From NCBI GenBank assembly GCA_000437555.1, contig FR901028.1:17939-54508 (forward strand): a stretch of DNA of 36,570 nt, written 5' to 3'. Each line of letters begins with the position of its first letter. The stretch's first letter is position 1. Source of the stretch: Acidaminococcus sp. CAG:917. GTDB taxonomy: Bacteria; Bacillota; Clostridia; Christensenellales; CAG-917. The notes beneath the pieces are model-generated. The model had not been told where the DNA came from, searched no databases, and was given only the letters and a program-made list of their open reading frames with translations. The position numbers and the translations under genes are program-made. Below, one piece after another: positions 1-5,979 of the stretch.

Positions 1-1094
1 TGGTCGCCGTATCCGTTTAAATCCGCCGCATGCGGAGCGCCCCCCGTTATCTTTAAAACGTCGTGGGAATAGGCGTATTCTATCCCCGTTTTGTATAGCA
101 TATCTTCGATTGCCCCGAGCCTGTCGCTTTCTTTGTCTTTTAATCTGTCCACGCCCTTAAAAGTGCTGACTCCGTTTGCATAAGACGCCAAAACCGACAT
201 TATCGGAGCAAGGTCGGGATAATCGCTAAGGTCAAAATCCACCGCCTTTAACTCCGCCTTTTTGCATATATATCCGTCAACGGTTTTAACGACGTTTGCG
301 CCCATCTTGTTTAATACGTCGATTATCACCCTGTCTCCCTGCCTGCTCTCGCCCAAGTTTTTCACTTCGACTTCGCCGCCTATTGCGCCTAAAGCGAGCA
401 TAAAAGCCGCACCGGAGTAGTCGCCCTCTACCGTGTAATCTCTGCCTTTAAGCGACGAGCCGTCGACGTAAAACACGCCGTCTTTTTCTGCAATGCTTGC
501 GCCGAACTCGGCTATCTGTTTGACCGTCAAATCGACGTAAGGTCTCGATTTTATCTCGCCCGTCCTTAGCTTTAAAGGACGCTTTAAGGCAAGGAGCGCA
601 AAGAGCATTCCGCTGACGAACTGCGAGCTGTTCACGTCGCCCGTATTATAATCCTTTGCATCGATACCGCCCTCAACGGTAAAAGGCATAGTGCCGCAAT
701 AGTCCGATTTTACCTCGAGCATATCCAAAAGCGGCTTTATAGGTCTTTGAGACAGCCTGCCCTCGCCGGTGTATGTTACAGTAGTTCCCAGCGCGGCGGC
801 AAGCGGAAGAATAAACCTCAGTGTCGAGCCTGACTCACCGCAGTTTATCGCAGCCGATTTCGGAGCGCAAGTTATGGGGCAAACCGTCACGCCGTTTTTT
901 GTCTTTTCGATTTTAGCGCCCAAAGATATAAGCGCGTTTGCCGTGGCGATAAGGTCGCTTGAGGAAAAATCTCCTATAAGGCGTGACCTGCCGCCTGCGA
1001 TTGACGCTAAAATCAATGCCCTGTGTCCTGCCGATTTAGACGTGGGAGCATAAATCTGCCCCTTTATTTTTGACGGATATATTTTTATATTCAA
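1..1094 (-). CDS. aroA: 3-phosphoshikimate 1-carboxyvinyltransferase (EPSP synthase), 3' end cut by window edge
   Basis: Enzyme of the shikimate pathway that transfers the enolpyruvyl group of PEP to shikimate-3-phosphate in the cytoplasm. About 364 residues are visible of a usual 420-430, so the last ~60 lie beyond base 1. Seen motifs: the N-terminal SKSAGHRALILASIAGG (Lys/Ser substrate loop), NCGESGSTLRF in the first domain, and the family signature with KESDR near residue 340. The start is a TTG at 1094 that overlaps the aroB stop (TTGA), since no ATG is available before the conserved N-terminal lysine. It is the fourth gene of the aroF-tyrA-aroB-aroA operon and should be translationally coupled to aroB. 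Identity is firm; only the exact start is inferred. Confidence 0.93.
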   Translation of the reverse strand, partial: MNIKIYPSKIKGQIYAPTSKSAGHRALILASIAGGRSRLIGDFSSSDLIATANALISLGAKIEKTKNGVTVCPITCAPKSAAINCGESGSTLRFILPLAAALGTTVTYTGEGRLSQRPIKPLLDMLEVKSDYCGTMPFTVEGGIDAKDYNTGDVNSSQFVSGMLFALLALKRPLKLRTGEIKSRPYVDLTVKQIAEFGASIAEKDGVFYVDGSSLKGRDYTVEGDYSGAAFMLALGAIGGEVEVKNLGESRQGDRVIIDVLNKMGANVVKTVDGYICKKAELKAVDFDLSDYPDLAPIMSVLASYANGVSTFKGVDRLKDKESDRLGAIEDMLYKTGIEYAYSHDVLKITGGAPHAADLNGYGD

Positions 1095-2092
1095 AGCAGT
1101 TTTAAAACCTCTTGTTTTGTCATATTAACTATTTTGCACACACCCAACTTTTCGGGAAGCACTAAATTTACGCCGTCGGCAGTTCTCTTTTTGTCAAGCC
1201 ATATGGCGTCGATAAAATCTTCCTTTTTATACTCAATAGCTTTAGGCATAAAGTAGCGGTCAAGCAAGCCTTCGATTTTTTCGGCGTTTTCCTTTGTCGC
1301 TACCTTTGCGCCTACGGCAACTTTTGTCGCCACCCTTATGCCCATTGCAACCGCCACGCCGTGCGATATTTTAAAACGGCTGAGTTTTTCTATGGCGTGG
1401 CCGAAAGTGTGACCGAGGTTAAGCAGCGCCCTGACGCCCTTGTCTTTTTCGTCTGCCTCGACTATCTCTTTTTTTGCCGTGACGCACTTTGCGACAAATC
1501 CCTCGACTTTATCGGCAGACAGACAGTCCGAAAGCATTTCCTCGTCGCCCGTAAGGACGGCATATTTGACAGCCTCGCCCATACCGTTTTTTATTTCACG
1601 CTCCGGCAGAGTTTTAAGACATTCGGTATCGCAGACGACACAGCTTGGCTGATAGAAGCTGCCCACCATATTTTTGGAGCCTAAAAAGTCGACTCCCGTC
1701 TTTCCGCCCACGCTCGAGTCTATCATGGCAAGCAGCGACGTCGGACAGGCAACGTATCTTATGCCCCTCATATATATAGACGCGGCAAACGCCGCCATAT
1801 CGCCGACAACTCCGCCGCCCAAGCCGACAACGGTGTCCGAGCGGGTAAAGCCTTCGTTTTGCAAAGTCTTTAAAATAAGCTCTATCGTCTTTAAATTTTT
1901 ATGCTTTTCCCCTGCCTTAATCGTAAGTTTATAAGCATTGTTAAACTTTGAGCCGTATATGGGCATAACGTTGGAATCGGAAACGACCAAAACCTTAGAG
2001 CCGTAACCTTTCAGAAGCTCTTCCGTTTTATCGAGAGCACCCTTTTCAATAATTACTTCATAAGGCGTAGAGGCGCAGATTTTAATTGTCAT
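1091..2092 (-). CDS. aroB: 3-dehydroquinate synthase
   Basis: Converts DAHP to 3-dehydroquinate, the second shikimate step, using NAD+ and a divalent metal. The 333-residue protein shows the NAD-binding GGGVVGDMAAF segment, the CPTSLLAMIDSSVGGKTGVD block and the metal-site NLGHTFGHAIE motif. The open frame extends 36 nt further upstream, but ATG at 2092 is preceded by AAAGGAGA at good spacing, so this start was chosen. The coding region overlaps the end of tyrA by 11 nt and the beginning of aroA by 4 nt, indicating tight coupling in one mRNA. Length is slightly below the usual 350-360 residues but all core motifs are present. Confidence 0.95.
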   Translation of the reverse strand: MTIKICASTPYEVIIEKGALDKTEELLKGYGSKVLVVSDSNVMPIYGSKFNNAYKLTIKAGEKHKNLKTIELILKTLQNEGFTRSDTVVGLGGGVVGDMAAFAASIYMRGIRYVACPTSLLAMIDSSVGGKTGVDFLGSKNMVGSFYQPSCVVCDTECLKTLPEREIKNGMGEAVKYAVLTGDEEMLSDCLSADKVEGFVAKCVTAKKEIVEADEKDKGVRALLNLGHTFGHAIEKLSRFKISHGVAVAMGIRVATKVAVGAKVATKENAEKIEGLLDRYFMPKAIEYKKEDFIDAIWLDKKRTADGVNLVLPEKLGVCKIVNMTKQEVLKLL

Positions 2093-2948
2093 AACTCTCC
2101 TTTGTCTTTTTGACTCTGTCTTTTTCAATCTCGCATTTGATGCGATTGCCCTTTTCTAATTTCTCGCAAAGCTTTTTATCGTCGCAACCGTCAAGGGCAT
2201 CCTTAAATTCCGTAAGATTTTGTATGAGGTCGGAAAGTTCGAGTGACAGCATATCTCTGTTTTGCATAAGCAGCTGTGTCCACATGACAGGATTGAGCCT
2301 TGCAACTCTCGTCATATCTCTGAACGAGCCTGCCGTAAAACCGTAAATGGATTTTGCCATTTCGTTCTGCACATATGAGCTTGAAACAATATGGGCAAGC
2401 TGCGAGGTATACGATATGATTTTGTCGTGCTCTTCCGCAGTGGTTATTACCATACCTTTAAAGCCTATTTCGAGCATGGCTTGTTTTACCTTTGCTAAAA
2501 CCTCGAGCGGCATATCTACGGGCACGGCAAGAAGCGACGCGTTTTCAAAAAGGAGCGGACTGCTGTATTTAAATCCGGAATATTCCTTGCCTGCCATAGG
2601 GTGAAGCCCTATAAACTCGATGGCAGGATATTGATTTTTAAGCCTTTTCATTTCCGCCACTATTTCACGCTTTATACCGCATAAATCGGCTAAAACGGCG
2701 CCGTCTTTAAGGAGAGGTGCGTAAACGGAAAGATATTTGACCGTGTCGTCGGGGTATACCGAAAGTATGAGCATATCGACGCTTTTGACGTTTATATCGT
2801 CAAGCCTCGCCGATATCGCCTCGGTCAAGACTGCACGCTTTAAAACGTCGGCGTCAATATCGTCGCCTAAGACCGTATGTCCTGCGCCCGACAAAGCTTT
2901 TGCCATTGAAGCGCCTATAAGTCCCAATCCCACTATGCCTATTTTCAT
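2082..2948 (-). CDS. tyrA: prephenate dehydrogenase
   Basis: Oxidative decarboxylation of prephenate to 4-hydroxyphenylpyruvate, the committed step to tyrosine. The 288-residue protein starts with a Rossmann dinucleotide motif (KIGIVGLGLIGASMAKAL, followed by an acidic residue pair DD that fits NAD preference) and contains the TyrA signature GLHPMAGKEYSGF around residue 120. No ACT domain follows the all-helical C-terminal dimerisation part, so allosteric control by tyrosine within this chain is not apparent. The ATG lies one base after the aroF stop. Its place directly behind aroF makes sense of the Tyr codons in the leader peptide of this operon. Confidence 0.94.
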   Translation of the reverse strand: MKIGIVGLGLIGASMAKALSGAGHTVLGDDIDADVLKRAVLTEAISARLDDINVKSVDMLILSVYPDDTVKYLSVYAPLLKDGAVLADLCGIKREIVAEMKRLKNQYPAIEFIGLHPMAGKEYSGFKYSSPLLFENASLLAVPVDMPLEVLAKVKQAMLEIGFKGMVITTAEEHDKIISYTSQLAHIVSSSYVQNEMAKSIYGFTAGSFRDMTRVARLNPVMWTQLLMQNRDMLSLELSDLIQNLTEFKDALDGCDDKKLCEKLEKGNRIKCEIEKDRVKKTKESYDN

Positions 2949-2949
2949 A

Positions 2950-3963
2950 TCAGTTCATCTCCTTGCCTACGAGCGGGAGCATTGTCTTTACCTTGTTCGC
3001 GAGAGTTTCGAATTGATTAGGCGTTATCGACTGCGCGCCGTCGCAGAGAGCCTTTGACGGATTGTTGTGCACCTCGATGATAAGTCCGTCCGCTCCTGCG
3101 CCGACTGCGGCAAGCGAAAGCGGAGGCACAAGTCTTGCAAGTCCCGAAGCGTGCGACGGGTCAACGATAATGGGAAGATGCGTGAGCTCTTTGAGCACGG
3201 GAATTGCCGAAAGGTCAAGCGTGTTTCTCGTGGACGGCTCAAACGTTCTTATTCCTCTTTCGCAGAGCATAACCTTTTCGTTGCCCTCCGACATAATGTA
3301 TTCGGCAGACATCAGCCACTCCTCGATGGTATTTGCAAATCCTCTCTTTAAAAGAATAGGCTTATCCGTTTTTCCGAGCTCTTTGAGTAGTTCGAAGTTT
3401 TGCATGTTTCTCGCTCCCACCTGAATGACGTCGACGTCACGGAAGCTGTCGAGGTGACTTATGCTCATAATCTCGGTGACGATGGGCATACCCGTTTCTG
3501 CCTTGGCTTTAAGCAAAAGTTTGATGCCTTCCGCCCTCATACCCTGGAAGGCATACGGGCTTGTCCTCGGCTTGAAAGCTCCGCCTCTGAGCAGCGTAGC
3601 TCCTGCCGCCTTGACCGCCTTGGCTATCTCGATTATCTGCGTTTCGCTTTCAACCGAGCAAGGACCGGCTATCATGTGGAAGTGATTTCCGCCAATGAGA
3701 TTTCCGCCCACGTCGATTATCGTATCCTCGGGGTGGAATTTGCGGTTCGCCTTTTTATAAGGCTCCTGAATTCTCGTCACGTTCTCGACAATATCGAGCG
3801 AGCGCAAAAGGTCGATATCCACTTTGGACGTATCGCCTATGACGCCGAGCACCGTGCTTGTCTCGCCCTTGGAATAATGAATATCGAGACCCATACTCTT
3901 TATCCAATCGGTAAGATTGTCAAGCTGCTTTTTTGAACCGTTGTTTTTTACAATTATTATCAT
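2950..3963 (-). CDS. aroF: 3-deoxy-7-phosphoheptulonate (DAHP) synthase, type I-beta with N-terminal ferredoxin-like domain
   Basis: Condenses PEP and erythrose-4-phosphate to DAHP, the entry step of the aromatic pathway. Residues 1 to about 75 form the ferredoxin-like (ACT-like) regulatory domain known from Thermotoga-type enzymes; the TIM-barrel follows with MIAGPCSVES, LLRGGAFKPRTSPYAFQG, ILLKRG and the IVDPSHASG metal/substrate segment. In Thermotoga the N-terminal domain binds Tyr or Phe; feedback inhibition here is inferred from that family. ATG at 3963 has GAGGGTG as ribosome site and lies only 15 nt behind a strong terminator, so expression depends on antitermination in the leader. 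First structural gene of the operon. Confidence 0.95.
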   Translation of the reverse strand: MIIIVKNNGSKKQLDNLTDWIKSMGLDIHYSKGETSTVLGVIGDTSKVDIDLLRSLDIVENVTRIQEPYKKANRKFHPEDTIIDVGGNLIGGNHFHMIAGPCSVESETQIIEIAKAVKAAGATLLRGGAFKPRTSPYAFQGMRAEGIKLLLKAKAETGMPIVTEIMSISHLDSFRDVDVIQVGARNMQNFELLKELGKTDKPILLKRGFANTIEEWLMSAEYIMSEGNEKVMLCERGIRTFEPSTRNTLDLSAIPVLKELTHLPIIVDPSHASGLARLVPPLSLAAVGAGADGLIIEVHNNPSKALCDGAQSITPNQFETLANKVKTMLPLVGKEMN

Positions 3964-3977
3964 AACACCCTCACATT

Positions 3978-4008
3978 AAAAAAACCGCTACTTGCGTAAC
4001 GGTTTTTT
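3978..4008 (-). terminator. attenuator terminator in front of aroF
   Basis: On the minus strand AAAAAACCG and CGGTTTTTT flank UUAC-GCAA-GUAG, giving a stem of about 13 pairs including one U-G, with a GCAA loop, ending in a run of seven T. It lies between the aromatic leader peptide and the aroF start, where a constitutive terminator would silence the operon. The 5' arm (3992-4003) is also complementary to 4034-4044, so it can be sequestered. Confidence 0.85.
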
Positions 4009-4044
4009 AAAAATTATTTTTTCTTTGATTTTTACCGCACGCAA
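3992..4044 (-). promoter_or_regulatory. antiterminator pairing segments of the aro attenuator
   Basis: TTGCGTGCGGT (4044-4034) directly follows the leader stop codon and can pair with ACCGTTACGCAA (4003-3992), the 5' arm of the terminator: 6 bp plus 4 bp with a small internal bulge. A ribosome stopped at the leader TAG would cover the first segment and leave the terminator free; a ribosome stalled on the upstream Phe/Tyr codons would leave it free to form the antiterminator. Pairing is seen; the regulatory consequence is inferred from the trp/phe attenuation model. Confidence 0.75.
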
Positions 4045-4047
4045 AAA

Positions 4048-4119
4048 CTATGACTTCATAAAGCCATAAAAGTAAAAGTAAAAATATTCAAATGCGTTGC
4101 GATTTAAATTCATATTCAT
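4048..4119 (-). CDS. aromatic leader peptide controlling aroF-tyrA-aroB-aroA
   Basis: A 23-codon open frame on the transcript upstream of aroF. Its core reads FEYFYFYFYGF: five Phe (all TTT) and four Tyr codons within eleven positions, followed by MKS and TAG. This density of regulatory codons just ahead of an antiterminator/terminator pair is the hallmark of a translation-coupled attenuator. The first ATG (4119) is 6 nt behind the -10 box, so translation would begin at the very 5' end of the mRNA; a second in-frame ATG lies at 4113. No Shine-Dalgarno sequence precedes either. The peptide itself is probably without further function. Expected response: low charged tRNA-Phe or tRNA-Tyr stalls the ribosome and turns the operon on. 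Confidence 0.82.
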   Translation of the reverse strand: MNMNLNRNAFEYFYFYFYGFMKS

Positions 4120-4125
4120 AGCTAA

Positions 4126-4154
4126 AGTGTAACACCGCATATTTTTGCTGTCAA
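4126..4154 (-). promoter_or_regulatory. sigma-A-type promoter of the aro operon
   Basis: TTGACA (4154-4149), 17-bp spacer, TACACT (4131-4126) with an upstream TG extended -10. The predicted first transcribed base coincides with the leader peptide ATG. Confidence 0.8.
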
Positions 4155-4173
4155 CTTTTTTTAAAAAATTTTT

Positions 4174-4196
4174 TAAAAAAAAGAGCTTTCGCTCTC
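4174..4196 (-). terminator. terminator of the HPr-like gene
   Basis: AGAGC-GAAA-GCTCT stem-loop followed by eight T on the minus strand, 6 nt after the HPr-like stop codon and just before the aro promoter. Confidence 0.85.
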
Positions 4197-4201
4197 CGAC
4201 T

Positions 4202-4429
4202 CTAAGCGATAAACTCGCTTATATTTTCGATAAGATTTATGCAATCGTCGGTATAGACTTCGAGTACTACCGTATCAGAAAGGTCAAGGCTCAAAATACC
4301 GAGTATCGACTTGGCGTTTACGACGTGCCTGCCACACCTTAAATCAATTTCAAATTCATACCTTTCTACGATGGAAACAAACTTTTTAACGTCGTCTGCG
4401 TTTTTCAGCTTGATTAAAATCGATTTCAT
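4202..4429 (-). CDS. HPr-like small protein lacking the phosphorylatable histidine
   Basis: A 75-residue protein resembling the PTS phosphocarrier HPr in its second half: the stretch VVNAKSILGILSLDLS aligns with the Ser46 region of HPr (NAKSIMGVMSLG). The GLHARPA segment that carries the catalytic His15 is missing; the corresponding place reads NADDVKKFV. It therefore cannot act in the PTS phosphorelay as HPr does; a regulatory role is possible but unproven. The frame stays open upstream, but ATG at 4429 has GAGGA 7 nt before it and was preferred. Only about 30 nt separate it from the tRNA-operon terminator, with no clear promoter, so read-through from the tRNA operon may feed it. Confidence 0.7.
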   Translation of the reverse strand: MKSILIKLKNADDVKKFVSIVERYEFEIDLRCGRHVVNAKSILGILSLDLSDTVVLEVYTDDCINLIENISEFIA

Positions 4430-4455
4430 AATATCCTCAAAACGTCTTTTTTCCC

Positions 4456-4481
4456 AAAAGAAAAACACACCAAGGTGTGCC
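4456..4481 (-). terminator. terminator of the tRNA operon
   Basis: On the minus strand GCACAC-CTTG-GTGTG is followed by TTTTTCTTTT. It lies 8 nt behind the CCA end of tRNA-Val. Confidence 0.75.
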
Positions 4482-4488
4482 TATATGA

Positions 4489-4564
4489 TGGTGGAGACAA
4501 TAGGACTCGAACCTATGACATCTATCTTGTAAGGGTAGCGCTCTACCAACTGAGCTATGCCTCC
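4489..4564 (-). tRNA. tRNA-Val (anticodon TAC)
   Basis: 76 nt including encoded CCA. Acceptor GGAGGCA/TGTCTCC, D arm GCTC-AGTTGGTA-GAGC, anticodon loop CTTACAA, T arm ATAGG-TTCGAGT-CCTAT. The anticodon stem CTACC/GATAG contains one C-A mismatch at the 30:40 position. Last gene of the tRNA operon. Confidence 0.9.
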
Positions 4565-4568
4565 GCGA

Positions 4569-4643
4569 TGGTGACCCCAGGGAGAATTGAACTCCCGTTA
4601 CCGCCGTGAAAGGGCGATGTCTTAACCTCTTGACCATGGGGCC
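4569..4643 (-). tRNA. tRNA-Glu (anticodon TTC)
   Basis: 75 nt with encoded CCA. The GGCCCCA acceptor pairs with TGGGGTC, with G-T at the outer pair; the anticodon loop is CTTTCAC and the T loop TTCAATT. It lies 4 nt upstream of tRNA-Val in the same transcript. Confidence 0.93.
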
Positions 4644-4713
4644 GTATATCTAAACGCCTCGGTTGTCCTTTGGCGGTTTATTCATAAGTTTTTTGCAGTT
4701 TGTTTTTTGTTTG

Positions 4714-4793
4714 GCTCTCGGCGGTACTGCGTGCCGCCTTATCGCACTTTAATTGGGCTTACCTTTCAAAAAATTTACGCAAGCGTTTTTCCT
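4714..4793. repeat. 80-bp direct repeat, copy 1
   Basis: Nearly identical (about three differences) to 4845-4924; the copies start 131 bp apart. Both contain GGCGGTACTGCGTGCCGCC, itself a short palindrome, and ACCTTTCAAAAAATTTA. It lies in the spacer between tRNA-Met and tRNA-Glu, so it is probably transcribed and removed during tRNA processing. No convincing gene is seen in 4644-5026. Confidence 0.85.
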
Positions 4794-4844
4794 CTTTAGC
4801 CTTTATGTCCTCTGCGTGCCTTGCCCGCTCGGACGGCTTTTCGT

Positions 4845-4924
4845 GCTCTCGGCGGTACTGCGTGCCGCCTTCCTGCACTTTAATTGGGCTTACCTTTCAA
4901 AAAATTTACGCAAGCGTTTTTCCT
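4845..4924. repeat. 80-bp direct repeat, copy 2
   Basis: Second copy of the 4714-4793 unit. It runs straight into a palindromic element (see 4892-5011), so the repeat may be a partial duplication of that element. Confidence 0.85.
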
Positions 4925-5011
4925 TAATTCCCCAAATTGTCCTTCCGTGCTCCGCCCAAGGACATTTGGGGAATTAAGGACAATCCCAAGGGATTAAATT
5001 TTTTGAAAGGT
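4892..5011. repeat. nested palindrome, MITE-like element between tRNA genes
   Basis: Outer perfect 17-bp inverted repeat (ACCTTTCAAAAAATTTA at 4892-4908, complement at 4995-5011) encloses an inner 23-bp inverted repeat with a one-base bulge (4921-4944 with 4958-4980; core TTAATTCCCCAAAT) and a 13-nt loop. Weaker complementarity continues outward (ACTTTAA/TTAAAGT). Such a structure without coding capacity suggests a small non-autonomous mobile or REP-like element; no target-site duplication was identified. Confidence 0.7.
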
Positions 5012-5026
5012 GCGTGCCTTAAAGTT

Positions 5027-5103
5027 TGGTAGCGGCGGTCGGAGTCGAACCAACGACCTGCCGGGTATGAACCGGCCGCTCTAACCAACTAAGCTACGCC
5101 GCC
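5027..5103 (-). tRNA. tRNA-Met, elongator type (anticodon CAT)
   Basis: 77 nt with encoded CCA. Acceptor GGCGGCG/CGCCGCT (first pair G-T), D arm GCTT-...-GAGC, anticodon loop TTCATAC on a GCCGG/CCGGC stem, T arm GTTGG-TTCGACT-CCGAC. A paired 1:72 position distinguishes it from the initiator next to it. A tRNA-Ile2 read as CAT before lysidine modification is not excluded by the anticodon alone. Confidence 0.88.
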
Positions 5104-5107
5104 ATTA

Positions 5108-5183
<76 letters not shown>

Positions 5184-5200
5184 ACGCTCAATGCTTCACT

Positions 5201-5229
5201 ATGATATAGGATAACCTATAAATTGTCAA
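5201..5229 (-). promoter_or_regulatory. promoter of the tRNA operon
   Basis: Consensus TTGACA (5229-5224), 17-bp spacer, TATCAT (5206-5201), about 17 nt before the mature 5' end of tRNA-fMet. Confidence 0.85.
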
Positions 5230-5335
5230 GCGTTTTTTATGGGTTTATGCAAAAAACTGTCGTATGTTCGCCTCGAAAACACGGCAGTCCGTCGCATTTT
5301 TAAAAGCACTCAAATTCGTTAAACATCCGAAAAAT

Positions 5336-5354
5336 AAACCGCCCGAGGCGGTTT
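5336..5354 (-). terminator. terminator of the polysaccharide operon
   Basis: On the minus strand AAACCGCC-TCG-GGCGGTTT is followed by ATTTTTC. It lies 7 nt behind the KdsC-like stop codon. Confidence 0.8.
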
Positions 5355-5361
5355 TTGCGAT

Positions 5362-5829
5362 TTATTTCAGCGTTATAAGATATTCGATAAAATCTCTGAC
5401 GGCACCGTCGCCGCCCTTTTTCTTGCTTACGAAATCCGCACGCTCTTTTATCTGTTCGGCGGCGTCTGACGGACAGCCGACGATTTTGCATTGTTCCATT
5501 GCCTCGAGGTCGTTCAAATCGTCGCCCATATAGGCTGTCTCTTCAAACGATATTCCCTCTTTTTCCAAAACGGATTTAAGACATTCCGTCTTGTCCGATA
5601 CGCCTTGATAGAGATGTGCGATATTCAAATCGGTGCAGCGTCTTTCCACCATGGGCGATTTTCTGCCCGTGATGACAGCGCACTGTATGCCGTTTGCGGC
5701 GGCAATTTCCTTTATTCCCAAGCCGTCTTTGATATCGAACGCCTTAATTTCCTTCCCCGACGACGTATAATATATTTTACCGTCCGTCAAGGTTCCGTCC
5801 ACGTCGAGAACGAGAAGTTTTATTTTCAT
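5362..5829 (-). CDS. KdsC-like HAD phosphatase (8-phosphate phosphatase of keto-deoxy sugar synthesis)
   Basis: A 155-residue C0-type HAD hydrolase that should remove phosphate from a sugar-acid phosphate. HAD motif I DVDGTLTDG, motif II ITGRKS, the conserved lysine, and motif III GDDLNDLEAM are all present, as is the family C-terminal GGDGAVRDFIEYL. Length and motifs fit KdsC and the phosphatases of nonulosonic acid pathways. Start: ATG at 5829 with GGGGCAG 4 nt upstream; the track of codons before it is less likely. It ends the operon of the CMP-sugar genes, 150 nt behind the aldolase gene, and ends at its own terminator. The substrate is probably the phosphorylated keto-deoxy sugar acid made by the neighbouring aldolase; that is inference. 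Confidence 0.85.
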   Translation of the reverse strand: MKIKLLVLDVDGTLTDGKIYYTSSGKEIKAFDIKDGLGIKEIAAANGIQCAVITGRKSPMVERRCTDLNIAHLYQGVSDKTECLKSVLEKEGISFEETAYMGDDLNDLEAMEQCKIVGCPSDAAEQIKERADFVSKKKGGDGAVRDFIEYLITLK

Positions 5830-5846
5830 ACTCTGCCCCATTTATT

Positions 5847-5891
5847 TCATATGCGATATTTTCATATGCGAGATTTTATATGCGATTTTTT
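5847..5891. repeat. three short tandem repeats
   Basis: Three near-identical 13-16-bp units built on CATATGCGA followed by A/T in the 150-bp gap between the aldolase gene and the KdsC-like gene. They lie 18 nt upstream of the latter's start. No clear promoter was seen in this gap. Confidence 0.6.
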
Positions 5892-5979
5892 ATAGCCCTA
5901 TCCCTTATATTGTCCGCCCGTTTATAAATTGTCTGACTTAAAAGACGTTTAAAACAATTAAGCCGCTTTTGACTTTGTT

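Noticed and set aside
3961..4160. T-box riboswitch in front of the aro operon
   Set aside because: No T-box bulge sequence (UGGN in AGGGUGGNACC context) or specifier hairpin; the leader-peptide attenuator explains the region.
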